Shown in pieces: positions 23,701 to 35,673 of a stretch of 64,000 bases of DNA; the stretch's first letter is position 1, and every line of letters begins with the position of its first letter. Made by a program: the position numbers and the translations under genes. The DNA is from Adineta ricciae (taxonomy: Eukaryota > Rotifera > Eurotatoria > Adinetida > Adinetidae): the NCBI GenBank assembly GCA_905250025.1, contig CAJNOJ010000018.1, positions 124,001 to 188,000 on the forward strand, read 5' to 3'. The notes under the pieces are model-generated. The model had not been told where the DNA came from. It was given only the letters and a program-made list of their open reading frames with translations, and did no database searches.

Positions 23701-25690
23701 GAAGATGTGGCACGTGACACTAATCCATTGATCGAATGATCTCTTTCTGGTGTGTGAGATCCATTGTCATTGAAGTCACTCGAACGTGTATGACCCGCTG
23801 GTGATGGACTGTATGTGTCGTCTTTATCATTTTCTAACGTTGTGGTCTGTATACGTGAATGCATTTGAAGTACTAATGATGATGATGTCGGAGGATAATT
23901 GTGCGAGTTATAAAAACGCTCTTCTTGTCCTTCTATACTCAAATGAACAGCATTTTTATTCAGTGCTGTATTTGATGGCTTTCCGTTATAATTGTTGTTA
24001 TTTCTGTTGTTTTCAAATGTAAATTGCGTTTGCACGTTGTCGATAATGGAAGTAGGTAACACTTGCTTCAGTGGCGATGACGACGACGACGGTAAGATTG
24101 AAATTGTAGTCACGATAGATTTCTTTGTCACATCGATTTTTTTTCTTTTTATTTCTTCTTTTTTTTCTGTATTTACATGTCGAGTGTTCTTTCCTGTAGT
24201 TGACGGTATTGACGAGGGATGGTTTCGCTGTTGCTCCTGTTGTCGAGCATTAGTTGAGAAGTAAGTGACAGATGACGAGTCAGATCGATTTCCATTTTCT
24301 ATATGAGAAGAAACTGATTTAGTCGAACGATTACGATCGTGTCGAAATTCAGATTCAATCAAAGCATGAACAGCAAAAAGACCCTTTTTATCAGCAGGAG
24401 AAGCAACACGAGAGTCGATAGATGTTGGTTGCAAGGCAGGAAGTTTTTCGGGAGGATCTTCAGTGATCAGAATCGAATTTCGTGTTGGCGGACGTGGAAT
24501 AGTATGATTATTCTGCGATACGACATCTGCTGGAACATCAGGGTAGGAGTCTTGAAAACGTATTGTACCTTGAGATGGAACCGGCGAAGTAAATTGCGAT
24601 TCAAGCGAAACTTCTGATCTGATATTATCTGTATTTGACTTGTCTCTTGGTGTTACTTGATATAAGAAAGTAGTTCTCATTAAATCATCGATATCTTGGT
24701 CAACATGATCTGTTGGGACTAAATTGATAGTTGCTTCGAGAAATTCGACTTGATTAGAATTAACCGGTTCCGAATCAATAAATATGGAACAATTATGTGA
24801 TGGAACAGTAAGATCATGGAGATACTGATCAGCATTCATGCTTTCTTGAAGAATTGCTTCTTCTTCTTCAAATTCGTCAAATGTCGGCTTTGAATAAATA
24901 TTCTCCGAATCATTGAGAAAGTATCCAATATCTATATCTGAAGGAGATTTATTGTGCACTACGTGATTTGGCAAAGGAATGTTCGACAATGGCTCATCCG
25001 CTGTTGATTGCCTTGGAAATAGGATTCTGTCGTCATCATCCAATAGTTGCATTTGTTCGTGAACTGTTCGAAAGATCGGTGGCAATCGTGTCCGCAGAGC
25101 AAGATTGTTGTTATAGTCCTACAATAAATCATAGAATAGTGCTACAAATGAGGAAATCTGATGTGTTACATTCGGTTTTCTCAATGAAGAAAGGCGAGAT
25201 GTTAAAGATTGTCTTTCAAATGAAGTTAAATCTTCTTCAATATCATGGATAGAATGTTGGATATCAATCAATAACTGTTGCCGAAAACCTTCCGCTCGGT
25301 CCCGGTGAACACTATTCAACAGAGGAAGTCGATCCGATTGTGATGGTATCGGAGAAACATTGAGCGAACGTCGATGTTTGGATACTTCTATTTCATCAAA
25401 TATTGATAACGGTTCTGCTAGATCAGCAACAGCACGATTCGAGGATGTTAGTAACCGCTGAAAAGATATCGAAGATTGATAGTACTGTCGATTGTACAAC
25501 GAACTAAAATTAAACACTGGATGGAAGGTCGGAGTTGTATTCGAACGTTCATTTTGAGATGATCTGTTTTTACGATGATTATTCATTCTTGTTCGACTTG
25601 CTGAATGCAGTGAATGCTGATATACTTCTTTGCGTGCTTCACTTTTAGTTTTTCTTTTGTCAAATGAGAATTTCAAGTACTTTTTCGTCT
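20702..25690 (-). CDS. Large Ser-rich protein with tau/MAP-like W-[HN]-x3-K repeats (5' end uncertain)
   Basis: Protein of roughly 1,400-1,500 residues. The N-terminal exon (25690-25119) is basic and Ser-rich. A giant exon (about 25085-22540) is low-complexity, rich in Ser/His/Gln/Asn and probably disordered. Several short 3' exons then carry a repeated motif: PLEWHASSKLKDYLYENFHH with TPRRNEFK, VYNKKPRWHSESKLSEVL, VYEKVPQWNSVSKSR, IFNEKLNWNARAKVHCW, and a final RDSRLKDYIWENHKYKSHRK. An earlier exon has AYVQARVNSFENFDYHPKK. The spacing [VI][YF]xxKxxW[NH]xxxK ... N-x2-[HY]-x-P resembles the tau/MAP2/MAP4 repeat (KLxFxxxSKxGSxxNxxHxPGGG) without the glycines. A microtubule-binding role is therefore inferred, not shown. 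The first exon seen begins after a cag acceptor at 25690, so the true start is upstream. Confidence 0.65.
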
Positions 25691-26418
25691 GTTATTTTAT
25701 ATGAAATTAGGTAAAACATGTTGGAATTCAAGTGAGAACACATGCGATAAATCAATAGAATAGTACAATTGATTTCATACCGACTAACGAAATTCTCGTG
25801 AAAGCTATTGATATTCGATCGTTGTGCGATATATACTTGAAATCTGATTAACGTATATGGGTGTATTGTTCTTGATCAGAGTTAATATTTGAGCTTACTT
25901 ATTTGCTTGATATTGATTACTTGAACGATGAATAGCAATCAAAAAGCGAGTTTTTCTTAGTCTTTGCCTTTTACGTCAGTCGAAATCGTGAATCATTTCT
26001 CTATTAAATTTCCTATTCAATATCATTACTTGACAACAATTCTATGTTAGTTGATGATTGTTAAACGATTTATCATATCGCAAAAAAGCAAACGACACGC
26101 TTTTCATAACGATTGATATACAAAACACACACACACACACACGATACAATACACCAAGAAAGATAACACACTATTCATGGAAAACACGAGGAAAAACTAA
26201 CTCTGCAACTAATGCATAAGTAATATAGGAAACACAGGTTCAAGTTCTAGTCAAAAAGTATTATACGGTGAGCAGAAAAAAAAAGATTCTCTTGCGGAAA
26301 TAAATCCTAAGCTCGTTTTACAAAGAGTACTGTAAAGATATAACGGAAAGAAAAATAAATCGGATGGGTTTTTATGAAACTTCACTATCGTACTGCAGAT
26401 TCTCATTTGAACTCGTTT
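25691..26418. other. Intergenic with a (AC)n microsatellite
   Basis: Spacer between the tau-like gene and the mitochondrial carrier. It contains an (AC)n run of about 19 bp at 26124-26142. It also probably contains the undetected first exon and promoter of the minus-strand gene at 20702-25690. No other coding signal is seen. Confidence 0.5.
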
Positions 26419-28064
26419 TTAACTAACACTTCCCAGTGGTTTAAGGCCCATCATCGCCTCAGCAATTCCTAAATAGTAAACCATTTGAGCGATACCAAAT
26501 AGTGGCGCAATGACCATCACACGCAGAAGTGAACCTTTGAAGAATGCACTTGGACCTTCTTCTCGCATGATTTTCCTACAAGAAATTGAAGAGATTGTTT
26601 AGAAAAAACGTTTAGAGACAATAGACTTACGTGGTACAATCGAGCATTCCCGAGTATCTATTCTTATACTCCAATGTTTGCAAACGTGTTTTAACCACTG
26701 AATGAAAAATAGAATGTGTTGATTATATTTCACGAAGAATGTGAACATCATTATTAGAATAAATGTCAGCAGCATCGAATGCGATAAGTAAATAGAGATA
26801 TCATCTCAGAAACACTTGTCAGAGACACAAATCAAACATTATGACAATAGCTTCCTCATTTAGCATAATGTCGATAATATCCTTGATGTTATTTGAAAAA
26901 CAAAAGTAAAACAATAATCTTACATTATTGACATCACCTTCAAATTCAAGGAGTATCTATGCTAATCGAGAGAAGAAACACAACTGTATAAACATTATCT
27001 TACTCAATCAACAAGTCATTACTGAACACTTTTCCCTCCGTCACGGAAACGAACATACCATCAAATGGCGTTGCTAGGTAAGAACTAATAGCACCAGCAG
27101 TGATTCCCGATGCAAATGAGTGATAGAATGGTACTGTGTTACTTCCAGGAGTTTTACCCTTGAAAACAAAATATTAAATGAGATGATGAATTTTCTCTGT
27201 TCACAGACCTTATCGTTGAAATAGGCGAATAATGGAAAGTACATCATCGAGAAAACAACATCTCGCGTGAATGTTGCACCAACACCTTTATATAAACCTA
27301 CAATACCTTTTTCGCGGTATAATTGCATAGCTATTTGTCGAGCATTGAGTACTTGACCCGAATCTAACAAATGAATAAGTTTGAGCGAAATTCGAGTATG
27401 ATCTACGATTCACTTTGAGATTTCGCCATTTGCCGTTGAATTTTTAGTAACTCCATAGGCGTTGTTACAACAATTTGACATGTACCAGCACCAGCTCCAG
27501 CAAGGATTTGTCGATGCATGGGCAGAGAACCGTCTCTGAAAGACAAAATTGTCATTCATATATTCAACAAATTATATCGATTATTTTGAATATACTTTGT
27601 TTTCAAAGCTTGACGAAACACATCGTTGGCAACCAATTTAATCGCCTTCTCCGGAGTTATCAATAAAATATTTACTGCAGAACCTATACAAACCAGACCG
27701 AGTCTTCTTTTTCTTTCGAATCAGGGAAACCAGTCAACTATTTACCGCTATACATTCCACGTAAACCTCCGCCACGAAACGTTTTTATTGCGCAATCAAC
27801 ACTAAACAAAGCAAATATCATTTCACATCTTTGTACAATCTAACTTACACGTTCTTATAGAGTGGTGGTTGACCAACTGCTTTTGATTGATTTTGCATAC
27901 GAGTTTTTACTAAATCGATGGGAAAGACACAAATTACACCCACAATACCAGCAATACCACCATTGATAATGCGTGGTACCAATCTACAATGAATCGGAAG
28001 TCACATTGAACTCTGCATATGAAAACAAAACTTACCCGAAATCTTGATTAGGACCTGGCGCCAT
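26419..28064 (-). CDS. SLC25A22: Mitochondrial glutamate carrier (SLC25A22/SLC25A18 type)
   Basis: Inner-membrane carrier of the SLC25 family that imports glutamate with a proton into the matrix. The start is the ATG at 28064 ([10 protein letters not shown]). The three carrier repeats are visible. Repeat 1: [20 protein letters not shown] with KTRMQNQ. Repeat 2: [20 protein letters not shown] with KIQRQ. Repeat 3: TPFD joined over an intron to [17 protein letters not shown]. The glutamate-carrier signatures [33 protein letters not shown] and [20 protein letters not shown] with [14 protein letters not shown] match SLC25A22/18. It ends LKPLGSVS. One intron (about 26701-27053, about 350 bp) is clearly longer than the rest; at its 5' side translation runs on through the donor and stops, which is not a real end. 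Confidence 0.93.
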
Positions 28065-28459
28065 TTTCACTATAATCCGAGACAGGAAGTCTCCTGTTTT
28101 ATTATGAACTTCTTTTTCTTAGAAAAGAAAACGGAGTCACTAGAGAAAATAAGAATCTATAAATAAGAAGAAAAGATTGAGTTGGTAGCAGATATTTTCT
28201 ATTTATATACACGAGTATGTTTCTAAATCAATGTAAAACGAGAGCAAAATGCACAGAAGCTTGAAAATTAAACACTAAACAAGTGCGTATCACACAAAAA
28301 ACAATCAATTGCGCAGTGGAATGTAGATTTGAAGTTTGTTGACAAATGGACTATAGCGAATAAATAAAAATGAAAGAAAAGTTTTTCAAGATTCTTTTTC
28401 ATGGAATGTTTGTCAGACGAAAGACAAAACCAAAGGAGAAAAATAAAAAGATTTCATGC
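28065..28459. other. Intergenic, no gene recognised
   Basis: AT-rich sequence between the stop of the RhoGAP gene (28460) and the start of the mitochondrial carrier (28064), both on the minus strand. It must contain the carrier promoter. No ORF or RNA gene was recognised. Confidence 0.5.
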
Positions 28460-31400
28460 TTATTTAAGAAAGAGTTCCGTATAGCGTGCAATTAAGATTT
28501 CAGTAAATGTATTAATCAATGAATAATTTGCTAATGTATTCATTTGATCGCCTTCAGACCAAGCAAGATTAGGTCCGAAAACAATCGACAGATTGGATGT
28601 TGTCATTAGATTTGTATCTGAGTAGTTAGCCACCTAGAGGAGAAAGAATTTTATTGAGAAAGGCATATTTCCGGAAAAGAAAGCTTTTGATTTTTCTGAC
28701 TCAAAGTAAAGTTATATTTGGTTTTCTTACCAAGTTAAGAAATTCAATTAAATATTTTAGAACAATGTAATTCTGTGTTGGTAATTTGACATTGAGAAGA
28801 TCTCGAATAACATCAATTTGATCATGTCGTTTCAATGCTAAAGCAAACAGAAGAAAACGGATTATGTTTAGTTCGAAAATGAACAGCTAAGGCTAAAGAA
28901 GAGATTAGTGCAATATAAATATGAAATAATACACGTGTACCGTATTTAAGCAGAGGAGATTTGTCCAACTAATAGTTTGGTGCACAACAACGAGGATAAA
29001 TACACACAAAACTACTATCACATACTCACTACCTGAGAGACCGAGAATTTCGGGATATAAGCCATAGGTTAAAAGTGGTTCAGATAAATCGCGTAAGAAT
29101 GTTTTCAAAACACAAGCTGCTAAATGAACATCGCCGTACTGTTCGAATAGAACTGGTTGACCTGAAAATTGATCAATACAACTTAGTCAGGCAAATCGTT
29201 TTGTTTTTTCGTTGGACAAACCTTCGTTGTACTTTTCTTGAACTTGTTTAATCAGTGAAACAAGTGCAGCTCGTCGAAAAATACCTGGTTCGTTCAATCC
29301 TATGCAAACAAAGATAAGATATCTTGTTTCGATTCATTTCGTATCTACCATTATTTTTTATATATTCAGTCGTTTGTCGAAGAACGAGTGGAACTGTTTC
29401 GCCGGGTTCGTTATCCAAAACGCTAAAAGAGATGTGCTGAAAAAAGATCAAGATTTTCTATTGAATTAGTTTACTGTTGAAGCGAAACATGGAATTTAGT
29501 TGTTGGCCGGATTTGTTTGCGTGCGATTTCTGTCGGAATACCTGGCTCGAAACTAAAAACATCTCGTAGATTTCAATTTGAAATAATCAAAATATTTCCA
29601 GCTTACTTTTTCACTTCGACAGGTATTCGAATGTTTTCCGAATGAACAAATTCTTCCAACTCATGAAGACGATTGATATATGTGACCTTTTGCGAGAATT
29701 TCGCACTTAAAAACAGCACATTAAAGACACTTAGATAAGGAAAGAAAAAAAAACCCTATCAACCTGATCATAGAACGCAAAAACGGCCAAAGAACTTTAA
29801 TCCATTTCGTCGGATGTACGATATAAAATGCCTTTAAATTCTTCTTATATCTAATAACATACGATATTTTTGTGTCAATAAGCAGCAATGCAAGAAAAAT
29901 CTACTTTCGATCGATTTTAACATAAGCTTTCATCAACCATCCATACGATGGCCGATTGTAGGAGCGCAAACCATGATGAAAATAGATGATAACATAATCC
30001 ATATCAACGTATTGATCAAATGTCCGCAAAACATATCTAAATAAACAAAAACCAAATGAAACTCGCTGAAAGTAAATGAAATAGTCTGTTTACTTTAATA
30101 AGCAATCATAGAATTTTTGAACTGTTTTAAATTCACTGTTTTTTATTACATCTCCATGAGGTAAACGGCATGCTGAACAAACAATTGTTTTTCGACCAAA
30201 TTTATCATCGCCGCAACATTCAACTATTCCATATTCAGCTATTTTAGTCATTAATTGATAATCGGCATCGTCGGCGTCTTGTAAATCCTTGAAGCGAATC
30301 AACGAATGTGTCGATATTCAAGAAAACCAACTTGCACTTACTGCTGGCTCATTTCCACCCAATTCAGATTCGAAATCATCATCAATAATTCCATCGGATG
30401 TAATATTGCCTTTGATTGCACCTCGATTTTTGTTTAAATTCGACGAAATATCATTCTCATATGCATCTAGGTTGCAAAATATACTCGATTAGTCCAATGA
30501 ATTTTTACATGACAAATCGTCAGTAAAGCAAAAGCATTATTTACCACTGCCAATATCCTCATCACCACTAAAACCCAAATCATGTTGGTGATCGTCATAG
30601 CCGAGATGTTGCCGTATCTCGGCAGCGTCTAGGAGAAGAATTGTGCGAAAAAAAAATATATTAGAAAGCAACGAAAAGCTTTTGAAAAGAATATGTTAAC
30701 GAAGATTAATAGTATCCCATGAGAAAACAAAGCGTTAGATGATTAGTGTAACTATTCCCGTAGATAGATGGAAATCCTTACCATACTCTAATTCATATTC
30801 ATCAACTTCTGGAGAGAAGCGTCTTTTTAAATATGAAAATATTTGAATAGTCACTTACCTTGATCAGCTATTAAATCAATATGATGATCATCGTATTCCA
30901 ATTGTGGAGGATCTTCAATATTTGTTCGTCCAGAAGGTACATTGTTCCAGTATGGATGTTTATCTAAATTCCAAATCAATTCTCATGATTATGAACCTTG
31001 TTCTATAGCAGTTAATTCAATCAATCTATTTCAAATGACGATAATGTCATAAGAAACTAAGCAACACTTCATTGAACAATCAATGTCAATCTACGTACAT
31101 GCATGGTTACTCAAGTTGACATAATCATTCACTGAGCATGTGAGACTATCTTTTTTTTTCTAGCAAACGGATGTCTTTAATTATCTAACGGATGTTGTTT
31201 AATTCGAACAGGAAAGATTATTTTCTTTTAAGCTGAAATGTCTGGAGGACATTGATACACGTTAGTAACAAGAAACCGATGTCAAGCAAAATCGTGAATA
31301 CCTTTTCAAAGAAACTTTTCTCTAAAATCTTTAAAAAAATCACAGTCTTTCCCTCGCACTTATGCGCAGTTAATTACCAGCTGGTAGCAAATTCATTGGA

Positions 31401-31510
31401 ATTTCTTTGGACGGATCAAGATCAGCAGCATTATTTGCTAGGGTGTTAGCTGAATCAACTAATTTGTAATTTGATGAGTCATTACTTGGTAAATCACTTG
31501 CTGATGCCAT
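28460..31510 (-). CDS. ARHGAP1: Rho GTPase-activating protein with CRAL-TRIO/BCH domain (ARHGAP1/p50RhoGAP type)
   Basis: The start is the ATG at 31510 ([20 protein letters not shown]). An acidic N-terminal region follows (exons to about 30290), then a Sec14/BCH-type domain: [50 protein letters not shown] and [12 protein letters not shown]. The RhoGAP domain follows: [37 protein letters not shown] with the catalytic arginine finger in [38 protein letters not shown], and [14 protein letters not shown]. It ends TELFLK. This order is that of ARHGAP1/ARHGAP8, which stimulate GTP hydrolysis by Rho/Cdc42. The proline-rich SH3-binding segment of vertebrate ARHGAP1 is replaced by a short linker. Intron 1 (about 30965-31390) is long for this window. 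Confidence 0.93.
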
Positions 31511-31719
31511 AATATCTGTGATTAATCTAAAAGCATTCTATTAGAAAATCAATTTATCACAAAACTTTGCATAGAAATAGATTTCACCCAAATAAAAAGA
31601 AAAAGAAAAAGCAGCACATGATAAGAATATATATTTTTTTTCAATAAAAAAATCACGACAGAGGATTAACCAAAACAGGATTGCTTTCACTCTACTGTAC
31701 AGAACATGCTCGATTGCAA

Positions 31720-33363
31720 TTAACTCGTCAGCGCATCTGAAATCAAACAAAAAAAAACAACATGGTAATTGATCGATTTGTTTTCAGAAGTATTTCTTAC
31801 GCTTCTTCAACGGACTTGGTCCTTCACACATTTCACAGACGTATTTACGTGTTTTTATATATGGTTCATTGATATATGTACAAACTTCACATTTCCATGA
31901 CGCATAGATTCGATCTTTCTCTTCTGAAATTATTTGAACTATGTGAAATTTCTAAGAAAGAAAAGTGAACTTTACCTTCTAAGCGTTTGAGTTCTTTTTT
32001 CAATTCGGAATTGAGCTGAAGTGCATCTTTATATCGAAGATCGAATTCAATTTCATCCTAGATCGAACCGGAAAATAATAACAATTTCATCGCAATTCTT
32101 TCTTACATTTTCATTTTGAGGTAAATCTTGTTGATAATCTCGACGATCATTATTCAATGCTATTTCGTAAACTGTTATCCGTTCCAGATCGCGCTTCTGT
32201 TCAATAACTAAAACCACAAAAATACATATTGGACCTCCCGAAACGATCGACTTACCATAATCAGTATCATTCAATGTTGTTCGATCAATATGAGCGTATT
32301 GTGGATCATTATTGGAAGAATTTGTTGATGTCGTTGAATCGGTTGCTGACACTTGAGTATCTTGCATATTGGATTCATCATATGCAGGCGTCGCACATTC
32401 TACACCAGCTTGTGTAGCTTGAACATCTCCTTCGCTATGTGGATCTAATTGACAATAAAAATTACGATTTCGATACCTTACTCTCCGGAAAGCTAGACTT
32501 ACGGGGTATGATTGGTAATAAACACGAGGAATTCACTAAGGATTGTTGGGGAGGTGGTAAGCTGGGTGTGACTGGAGTGGTTGATATTAAATGAATTTGA
32601 TTCATATCTAGTGTATCTTCCCCGACATGTTCATGTACACATGGTTCAGCATGACGCGTATGCTGTTGATCATTATGGTCACCCGGTATCAAGACTAGAT
32701 CAGCGTCAACTTTATCGATTAGAAGGAAACCTCGGTTCTTTTCCTCGTTATTCCCATCTTTCTTTGTTGCTTCGTTTCTGTGCGATGCGAGACAATGCTT
32801 TATATTGGATATAAATCGATTTTTATGAGCAATTCTGGGAGAAGTGTTATATGTGCTTTGAGGCTAAATGTATAAACAATGATCGTCGATATTAATCGAC
32901 AGTATTGTCTTACTTGTTTCTGTCGGTCAGTGATTGTTTCATCGACTGTTACAGAATCAGATGAATTGTTCGTAGCAGTACCATTTTCCTGGTTTCCATT
33001 TCGGATAAATTCCAACATTTCAGTTTCATTCGGCGCCTGACTGCAAACATAAAAATGAATGAATGTTGTAATTGAACTGAGATAGCATGGTGGGGAGAAA
33101 AGAAAACAACACAGGAGCGAGCAGCGAGCACCTACCAAATTTCGAAATCTGCCTGATTTAGAATTGCTGAAAGTTGTCTCTGCGTAGATCGATGGTTTTT
33201 AAATATAATTGGCATCGTTTTACGATGGTGAGAAGTAGGTGAGTGGTTATTTAATTCAACGCGCATTCTACACAGGTATTAGTGAATTAGTTTTGAACGT
33301 GTTTCTTCTTTCACGCTAAACAACATACCTCGTTGGCGAGCGATTCGACAGTGATCTTGACAT
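31720..33363 (-). CDS. NZF/RanBP2-type zinc-finger protein with coiled coil
   Basis: The start is the ATG at 33363 (MSRSLSNRSPT, joined over an intron to RMRVELNNHSPTSHH). Later exons give STQRQLSAILNQADFEIW, ETEMLEFIRNGNQENG, a His/Ser/Pro-rich middle (about 32500-32870), a short coiled coil (DALQLNSELKKELKRLEEEK) and, near the C-terminus, ASWKCEVCTYINEPYIKTRK then YVCEMCEGPSPLKK. The last is a W-x-C-x2-C-T-Y-x-N ... C-x2-C NZF finger, a type that often binds ubiquitin. The layout (coiled coil then a terminal NZF) recalls TAB2/TAB3, but no CUE domain was found, so no symbol is assigned. The exact C-terminus is uncertain: reading through a GT donor gives a stop at 31784, splicing gives a stop at 31720. 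Confidence 0.72.
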
Positions 33364-34358
33364 TACAAAACGTTTTCAAAACGAATAACTAAAATGTCAA
33401 GTTGATTTGTATTATTTGTTCTTTTCCACTCTGATGATGTAGATTAAACGAGCAAAATAAAACAAAACTTTCCAAAAAACAAAACAAAATAAATACAGAA
33501 TGTGAGTTTTGATTCGTATATACAACACGAGAATACGTTTTTAACGCTACTGTCGACAGATGTAAGAATAGCGGAGAGTAGCACCTCAATAGTAAAAGAA
33601 AAGTAGATGTCGTCGGTGCTCAATGTAATACCTTAGTTATGTGCGTTTCATCGCCGATTCTTAGCTCTCCTCACAATAACAGGCTTTTCGGGATTAGAAG
33701 GACGCAGGAAAATCTTGTGAGTAATTGATGTGTTACAAAGCTTGACGTTTGCGTTATCGTTGATTCTTTTCTAATGAACGGATCACCAGACCATGAATAT
33801 CTTAGCTGAGTTTTATTTAAGACCGATCGATTTCTATCCATAGTAGCAATGATGACACTATCCATCTTTCTAAACCAACTGTTACAATTCTGTTTATGAA
33901 AATTTCTTTATTTTTTTTCCTAAAAATCGTCGCTCGACTGTTCTTCTCTTTTGTTGTATATTTCATATACAGAACAAATAAAAAAAGCCATCCTAAGTAT
34001 ACAAAGGAAGAAAACAAAAAAGTCTGTACATGTGGCAAGATGAGCATGATTAGACATACTAATGCAAAGGAAAAACCGGAGAAAAAAAGAAAGAAATCAA
34101 TGAAAATGAAACTAACAAACAACGAGAATATTTTCTAATTCAACGCGAAAAATAAGTCGAACCAAACAATTCTCTTATTTGTTTTCTCTCTATTGAAAAA
34201 ATAACGTTCAGTTTTCGAAAAAGCAAATGGATAAAATAAAAAATAAAATTCCCAACGCTAATGTCTCGTTCCTCGTCAGCATATTTGACTTCAGCAAATC
34301 CCGGTCTTCCAATATACCTGTTCTCTCGTTCTCAAAATATAAAAAAGTACAAAATTTC
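33364..34358. other. Intergenic, no gene recognised
   Basis: About 1 kb between two minus-strand genes. It contains AT-rich tracts and short ORFs on both strands over 33817-34140 that mirror each other and are low in complexity. No conserved motif is seen. Confidence 0.5.
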
Positions 34359-35673
34359 CTAACTACTGTAATCAGGTATCGTCCTTGAAATACAATCAAA
34401 TCGATAGTTTTGGTGATAATTATTATCCCAGTACTCGGGTCCAGCATAAGATTCATAACCGATACAGAATTGAATATTATTTCCCACGCATATTCGATCT
34501 CGAGCAATTTCTAATGTAAATGTAAATCGATCATATGTACCATCGAAGGAATCGAGAATATATGTTGCGTCATGATCGATATAACTCATCCAATTGTCCA
34601 CTGTTAAGCGAACTTTAACGCGTTTATTAAAACCGAAGGAAAGGATTTTGATTGTTCCGTAGATTCGATTATCAATCGCATCTAAAAGAATTAACCAACA
34701 GAAAGTTGAATCGATTGAGATAGATAGCGAACGACTTACTTGCTTGTTCGAGTACAACTTTATGACGTGAGACACGATCATCGAAACCATGGGAATGAAG
34801 TGGATTTTCGAATTGTTGTTCCAAATATGTGATGATCTTCGTTCGTTCTTGATAAGCATTCGTTGCACTATCTTCGTTACTGATATGTAAATCTTTGAAA
34901 GCAGCACTCGGCACATGAGGTAGTTCATCGGATTTAATCACCTTAACTTGACTCAAATCAAGACCAAAGTCATCAGCAAATCGAACATTCTTCTTCGGAC
35001 ACGCATCAAACGGATCAAGACGTACTAATTTGACTGATTGTGATTTTTTTCGCTGATAGCCAGAGAAAACTGTTGGGAGTGACGGTCGCGACTGAGCCAG
35101 TGCTTTTAATTCATGAGCTTTCCTGTTGGCTAGATAAGCTTCACGTTCCGCATCTATATCATCAATTGGACATGTAAAAATTGGTGGTTCTTCTGAACTT
35201 CCACTGGTATCTTGTTCAGTAGTAGTATCATCATCATCATCATTAGACGGAAGTGGAGGCGGAGGTGATAATGAACGCCTTTTAGTTGTTGTGGGAACAA
35301 CTGATGAATCATCGGGTTCAGTTGACGGATTTTCTTCAGAAGTTTGTTCTAAAAGTACATGAAAACAAGACAGAATGTTTATTTTAATGAGTTAGTTCGT
35401 TTTATTCTCACGTGAATTTTTGGAAGACTCAGTTGGTGGTTCAGCAAGAGAAGTGTTATGATCGTCATCATCATTGGTTTCGACATGATGAGACTGTTCT
35501 TCATTTAAACGTTGTTTTCGTTTCGAACGAAAAAAACGCGATCGTCTAACCGGTTGTGCAGAAGATGTTTCAGATTTTGTTGATTCATCATCATCATGTT
35601 CATGTCTCTCATCATCTGCATCACCATTTTTTTTCGTTATATCCGAAGATTGCGAATTTTCTTCAGTCGTCAT
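34359..35673 (-). CDS. PPP1R3: Protein phosphatase 1 regulatory subunit 3 (glycogen-targeting, CBM21)
   Basis: Targets PP1 to glycogen and so favours glycogen synthesis. The start is the first ATG in the open frame (35673, MTTEENSQSS); the upstream frame is open to an acceptor, so a longer N-terminus is possible. An acidic, Ser-rich N-terminus is followed by the PP1-binding RVxF-type site in CPKKNVRFADDFGLDL (about 34950-35000). The CBM21 domain is seen as GTIKILSFGFNKRVKVRLTV, DNWMSYIDHDATYI, FTFTLEIARD and IQFCIGYESYAGPEYWDNNY with HQNY, ending IPDYSS. These are the hallmarks of the PPP1R3B/C/D group. Vertebrate PPP1R3B and C have a single coding exon; this gene has at least two coding introns, one inside the region before the CBM21. 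Confidence 0.93.

Noticed and set aside
26124..26142. CRISPR-like or regulatory array
   Set aside because: It is a plain (AC)n microsatellite in an animal genome, with no spacers.
26980..27057. Early stop after [17 protein letters not shown] in the mitochondrial carrier
   Set aside because: This is read-through of a GT donor; splicing from GATG|gtatgt to the next exon gives PFDVVKTR, the expected carrier motif.
33817..34138. Paired ORFs on both strands as a possible gene
   Set aside because: Composition-driven (Phe-rich against Lys-rich mirror frames), no conserved motif.
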